NCBI GenBank assembly: GCA_035311445.1
Contig: DATGCX010000114.1
Location: 1-42,581, forward strand
Length of the DNA stretch: 42,581 nt
Direction: 5' to 3'
Origin: JAJPKK01 sp035311445
GTDB lineage: Bacteria > Pseudomonadota > Alphaproteobacteria > Rhizobiales > Xanthobacteraceae
In this document: positions 39,399 to 42,581 of the stretch, one piece after another
How the letters are laid out: each line of letters starts with the position of its first letter
Numbering within the stretch: position 1 is the first letter of the stretch
Notes under the pieces: model-generated
Told to the model about the DNA's origin: nothing
Database searches by the model: none
Seen by the model: the letters and a program-made list of their open reading frames with translations, nothing else
Made by a program: the position numbers and the translations under genes

Positions 39399-41828
39399 TC
39401 ATTTCACCTCCGCCACGGTGGCGACTTTCTCTTTCAACTCGTCCCATGCGCCTTGCAACGGCTCGAATACGAAATGCACGCGATGCATCCCGACTCCGAC
39501 CTGCACCGCGCGGAATATGACGTTGGCCTTGAGGATATCGGCCGGCTGGCCGTCGACTTCGGCGCGCCACCAGGGGTGCCAGGCATCGTTGAGGACGAGG
39601 AAGCCGCCGTCCGGCGCTTCGACCTCGATATCGATCTCGGTGTTCGCATAGCGCAGGATGCGGGCGCTGCCAGGGACGGCTTCTGAGTCCGCTGCGCGCG
39701 GCGGCGCCGGGGGCGGCTGCTCCAGCAGCACGGTGCGGCGCGGATCGACGTCGGGCCAGCCGTCGCGGATCAAGTCGCCGAAATCGGCGAGCTGGTAGTC
39801 CGGCACGACCATGACGCGCGGCAGCGCTTGCGGGTTCTCGTAGACATAGGCGTCCTCGGTGTGGGCGATGAGCTTGAGGTCGCCGGGATGGAGCGAGGTA
39901 TCGATCTCTTCGACCGGCACGCCGGTAGCGATAAAGCGCACGCCGCACAGGTTTGCCATGGTGGAGCGATAGGACGGGAACAACGGTGCGAAAGGGCGCT
40001 GCCGCGCCTCGGCAACGGTGTCGCCGACGCCGGTGGCGAGCGTGAAATCGCGCAGCCGCAGCGGATTGTGCCCGAACAGGTGGTCGAAGTCCTGGGCGAG
40101 CGCCAGGTTCGGCCAGTGATAGGCGATGCCGATCAGCTCGACGCGGTCGCGGCGGTCGGGGCCTGAGGTCTCGGCGAGCTTCGCTTTGATGAGCGCGACA
40201 GTCTCGTTGCGGGTTTGCGGGCGCAGCGCGTCGTAGCGCGCCGGCGGCAGGCCGGTCGATTCGTTTGGCGCATTGTTCCAGGCAAGGTCGAACGTGGTGA
40301 AGCCAACAAGCAGGGCGCACGCCAACACGGGGCGCGCCGGCGCGAGGCGCCGCGTCAGCCCAAGGAGCGCAATCGCAGCGGCCGCGAACACGATCCCTGT
40401 TGCGACGGGCAAGACAGAAACATCGAGTTTGCCGGCCTTGTGTGCCAGGCCGATCGCGATGGCGACAAGCAAACCGACGATGGCGACATCAACCGCGTAG
40501 AACCAGCGCGGCTGCGGCGCCGTGCCGGAGACGACGCGATGGACCAGATATCCGGCCTCGATCGCGATCAGGAGCCCGATGATGAAAGTGGCGTCGGCCG
40601 GCCGGCGAAACAGGTCGACACCAGGCAGCACCTCGTACACCAGCCGGAAGGTCGGCGTGTACCAGCCAAGCGCATAGAGCAGGACGAGCACCAGCGCCAG
40701 CGTGAAAAATCGGATGTCGCGCGCCCATGCGAGCCCGCGCAGGATCCCGGCGCCGAGAATCAAAATCACCGACAGGATGCCGCAATAGATTTCGCCCATG
40801 TTCTGCGCGAGCGCGAGGCCGCTCGGCGGCATGGTGGCGTCCCAGGCGATGCTTGGCGGGCCCCAGAAGTCGACGTTCGGATCGGCGGCGCCGAACAGGT
40901 CGGCAAATGCCAGCATCAGCAGCAGGACCGGATGAAGCGAACCGCGCCCGGCGCGCTCCAGGCCTATCATCGGCCGGTTGCTGTCAGCGGCAAGCAGCGC
41001 TGAGAGCGTCAACGGAACGGCCGCGATGAGTACGGCCGTCGTGGCGCAAACCACAAGCGGCAGCACGGTGCGCCTGATGCGCGCCAGCCGCCCCTCGCTA
41101 TCGAGCCACCAGGCGACGACGTAGAGGGCGAGCACATAAAGCCCGAGCAGTGCGACCTGGTCGCGTCCGATCATCAGCAGCGCGACCACGACGCCGGCCA
41201 AAACGCCGACGCGCCACGACGCGCGGTCGAGCGTGCGCGCCAGCAGCCACAAGGCGATCGGCACATAGGAGAGGCTGATGATCTCGCTCGTATGCTGGAG
41301 GCGCGAGGCTGCCGAGCCGCCGAACGCAAAGATCAGCGCCGCAATCACCGCCCCGCCGGGATGCCAGCCGCGGTCGCGGAAGAACACCATGAGGCCGAGA
41401 CCGCCGGCGAACAGATACGCGAAGGTGATAAAATCGGCCTCGCGAAAGCTCGGCGCCGGATCGAGCGCAGCCAGCGCGAAATGCAACGGCGAGAAGATCA
41501 GCGACTGCGGATCGGCGATCTGCGGCCAGCCCGCGAACACGTTGGGAGTCCAGAACGGCGAGTCGCCGTGGGCCAGGGAAGATGCCAGGAACTGCAGTTC
41601 CGGTTGGAACTGCGCCTTGGCATCCCACGGTATCGTGACCACACCGGAAAGCCACGGCCATGCCAGCACCGCAAAGGCCGCCGTGTAGACAGCGACCGAC
41701 AGCGCGAAGGTGTGCGCGCGCAATCCTGATGACCACCGGCGCTTCGCTTCAGCACCTTGCTCTTTCGCTACTGGATGCTCGGCCTGCTCGGGGCGTGACA
41801 CACTTGGGAACAAAGCGGACTTGCCCAT
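39399..41828 (-). CDS. YfhO-like polytopic membrane protein
   Basis: The 809-residue product has about a dozen membrane helices (first at about residues 40-62). Periplasmic loops carry PWDAKAQFQPELQFLASSLA and DSPFWTPNVFAGWPQIADPQ, and a C-terminal soluble beta-rich domain (about residues 640-809) ends in WWRAEVDGQPADILKANVIF. This is the pattern of YfhO-family proteins, related to lipid-linked-sugar glycosyltransferases of the GT-C type; YfhO helps to glycosylate lipoteichoic acid in Bacillus. The role in a Gram-negative is unknown. GGGGAAG precedes the ATG at 41828. Confidence 0.82.
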   Translation of the reverse strand: MGKSALFPSVSRPEQAEHPVAKEQGAEAKRRWSSGLRAHTFALSVAVYTAAFAVLAWPWLSGVVTIPWDAKAQFQPELQFLASSLAHGDSPFWTPNVFAGWPQIADPQSLIFSPLHFALAALDPAPSFREADFITFAYLFAGGLGLMVFFRDRGWHPGGAVIAALIFAFGGSAASRLQHTSEIISLSYVPIALWLLARTLDRASWRVGVLAGVVVALLMIGRDQVALLGLYVLALYVVAWWLDSEGRLARIRRTVLPLVVCATTAVLIAAVPLTLSALLAADSNRPMIGLERAGRGSLHPVLLLMLAFADLFGAADPNVDFWGPPSIAWDATMPPSGLALAQNMGEIYCGILSVILILGAGILRGLAWARDIRFFTLALVLVLLYALGWYTPTFRLVYEVLPGVDLFRRPADATFIIGLLIAIEAGYLVHRVVSGTAPQPRWFYAVDVAIVGLLVAIAIGLAHKAGKLDVSVLPVATGIVFAAAAIALLGLTRRLAPARPVLACALLVGFTTFDLAWNNAPNESTGLPPARYDALRPQTRNETVALIKAKLAETSGPDRRDRVELIGIAYHWPNLALAQDFDHLFGHNPLRLRDFTLATGVGDTVAEARQRPFAPLFPSYRSTMANLCGVRFIATGVPVEEIDTSLHPGDLKLIAHTEDAYVYENPQALPRVMVVPDYQLADFGDLIRDGWPDVDPRRTVLLEQPPPAPPRAADSEAVPGSARILRYANTEIDIEVEAPDGGFLVLNDAWHPWWRAEVDGQPADILKANVIFRAVQVGVGMHRVHFVFEPLQGAWDELKEKVATVAEVK

Positions 41829-41909
41829 ATCGCTTCCCCGTCAATCACGGTTCCCTCGCATACCGCGATGGTGGCGATCATGCGCTTCTCTTCTTTCGCG
41901 AAGAAGGCT

Positions 41910-42581
41910 TCAATTGAATTCGAAGCGCGGGATAACCGTCTCGCTGACCGGCAGGAATGGGGAATTTTCCTTCAATTTGGCATCAAGCTCCGGGTCATGC
42001 TCCCATGGATGCGTGATGATGGACCAGTTAAGCAGGAAGTCCGTGCCGTCCTTCGCGACGACAACGCCAACGCAGCAATCCAGGTGCTGCTCGTACTTGT
42101 GCGCCCTGGTGAAGTTGATGAGACCGCGTCCCATCAATTCAGCGGCGTTCTCCTCCTCGATCAGCTTCGGGTCCACTGGGACAAAGACAAAGCCGAGAGA
42201 GAGGTCCTTCCAGGCAAACCGTGTCGGCGGCCGGAAGACCTGCGCTTGCACCGCTTCGATGCAGTACACGAGGCGGGCCTTGGCTGCCTTCCAACCTGAA
42301 CGGGGTAACCGTCCAAACTGGCGCAAGATTTCGTAGTAGTCGTAAGCATTGCCTTGGTGCTCGATCTGCTGATGGAGATTGGTTAATAGGGACGAGAGAT
42401 CGAAATCCGCTTCGTTCTGCCTGAGCGCCAAAAGGTATTTGTGCGATTCCTTCGAGGGCGGTGTTGTCTCGTCCCCAGATAGATATTGCCCCATGATAAG
42501 CGGCTCTGGGGCTGCCAGAGTGGCGTCACTTTCGAGCAGTCTCTCCCTGTACGCAAAGTAGTCGCGGATGTCGGCTGGAAC
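41910..42581 (-). CDS. Unknown protein, N-terminus beyond the window
   Basis: The frame is open from the stop at 41910 to the window edge, giving at least 223 residues. An ATG at 42494 is internal, because the 29 codons before it read like protein (VPADIRDYFAYRERLLESDA, then TLAAPEPLI). Visible features are a long hydrophilic helix region, EILRQFGRLPRSGWKAAKAR, RPPTRFAWKDLSLGFVFVPV and a beta-rich end with CCVGVVVAKDGTDFLLNWSI. There are no membrane helices. I do not recognise the family. Confidence 0.65.
   Translation of the reverse strand, partial: VPADIRDYFAYRERLLESDATLAAPEPLIMGQYLSGDETTPPSKESHKYLLALRQNEADFDLSSLLTNLHQQIEHQGNAYDYYEILRQFGRLPRSGWKAAKARLVYCIEAVQAQVFRPPTRFAWKDLSLGFVFVPVDPKLIEEENAAELMGRGLINFTRAHKYEQHLDCCVGVVVAKDGTDFLLNWSIITHPWEHDPELDAKLKENSPFLPVSETVIPRFEFN

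Overview
The window reads as chromosomal DNA of an alphaproteobacterium of the order Hyphomicrobiales (Rhizobiales), probably close to Bradyrhizobiaceae/Xanthobacteraceae. The basis is high GC, the order isoaspartyl-methyltransferase-like gene, tolC, popZ (DUF2497) and valS, abundant REP-like palindromes, and small-protein families typical of that group. The genus is inference; there is no rRNA or tRNA gene to test it.

Layout. 0-3.5 kb: a cyclase-family hydrolase, a small secreted protein with a frameshifted signal peptide, a small membrane protein, a decayed second copy of the cyclase 3' end, and a DUF4071/TPR-like protein. 3.5-13.2 kb, minus strand: a complete MdtABC-type RND efflux operon (adaptor, two different permeases with a 4-base ATGA overlap, then an OprM/NodT-type outer-membrane factor after a palindromic repeat). 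13.2-18.5 kb: a gene-poor island of very small genes, tandem duplications and GC-rich hairpins. It holds three related minus-strand elements that look like small RNAs, each lying tail to tail with a small plus-strand gene. 18.5-25.9 kb: mgtE, a minus-strand operon of a catalytically dead S1C protease homologue, a LuxR-type regulator and an apparently active HtrA-like protease, then the methyltransferase-like gene, tolC and popZ on the plus strand. 26-30.3 kb: an accessory block between popZ and valS with a porin pseudogene, a DUF4239 membrane protein, two small exported proteins, an internally deleted arylsulfatase and a Phd/VapC toxin-antitoxin pair with a palindromic operator. 30.5-34.5 kb: valS and prfB, the latter with a classical +1 programmed frameshift. 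34.5-42.6 kb: an orphan antitoxin-like gene, a DUF900 lipoprotein hydrolase, a VOC protein, a Bug/TctC binding protein followed by a Tat-exported amidase, a YfhO-like membrane protein and a partial unknown gene running off the right edge.

How the genes work together. Envelope functions dominate: two TolC-like channels, an RND pump, proteases and exported enzymes. The housekeeping genes pcm-like/tolC/popZ and valS/prfB form a backbone interrupted by decaying accessory DNA. The most interesting candidate system is the set of three minus-strand elements at 16.1-18.4 kb. Each has a conserved 5' segment containing the anti-Shine-Dalgarno-like word TCACCTCA (TCGCCTCA in one copy), a variable middle that can fold into a hairpin in at least two copies, and a GCCCCGG/CCGGGGC hairpin followed by T-rich sequence. 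They may be an sRNA family that masks ribosome binding sites. This is inferred from sequence only.
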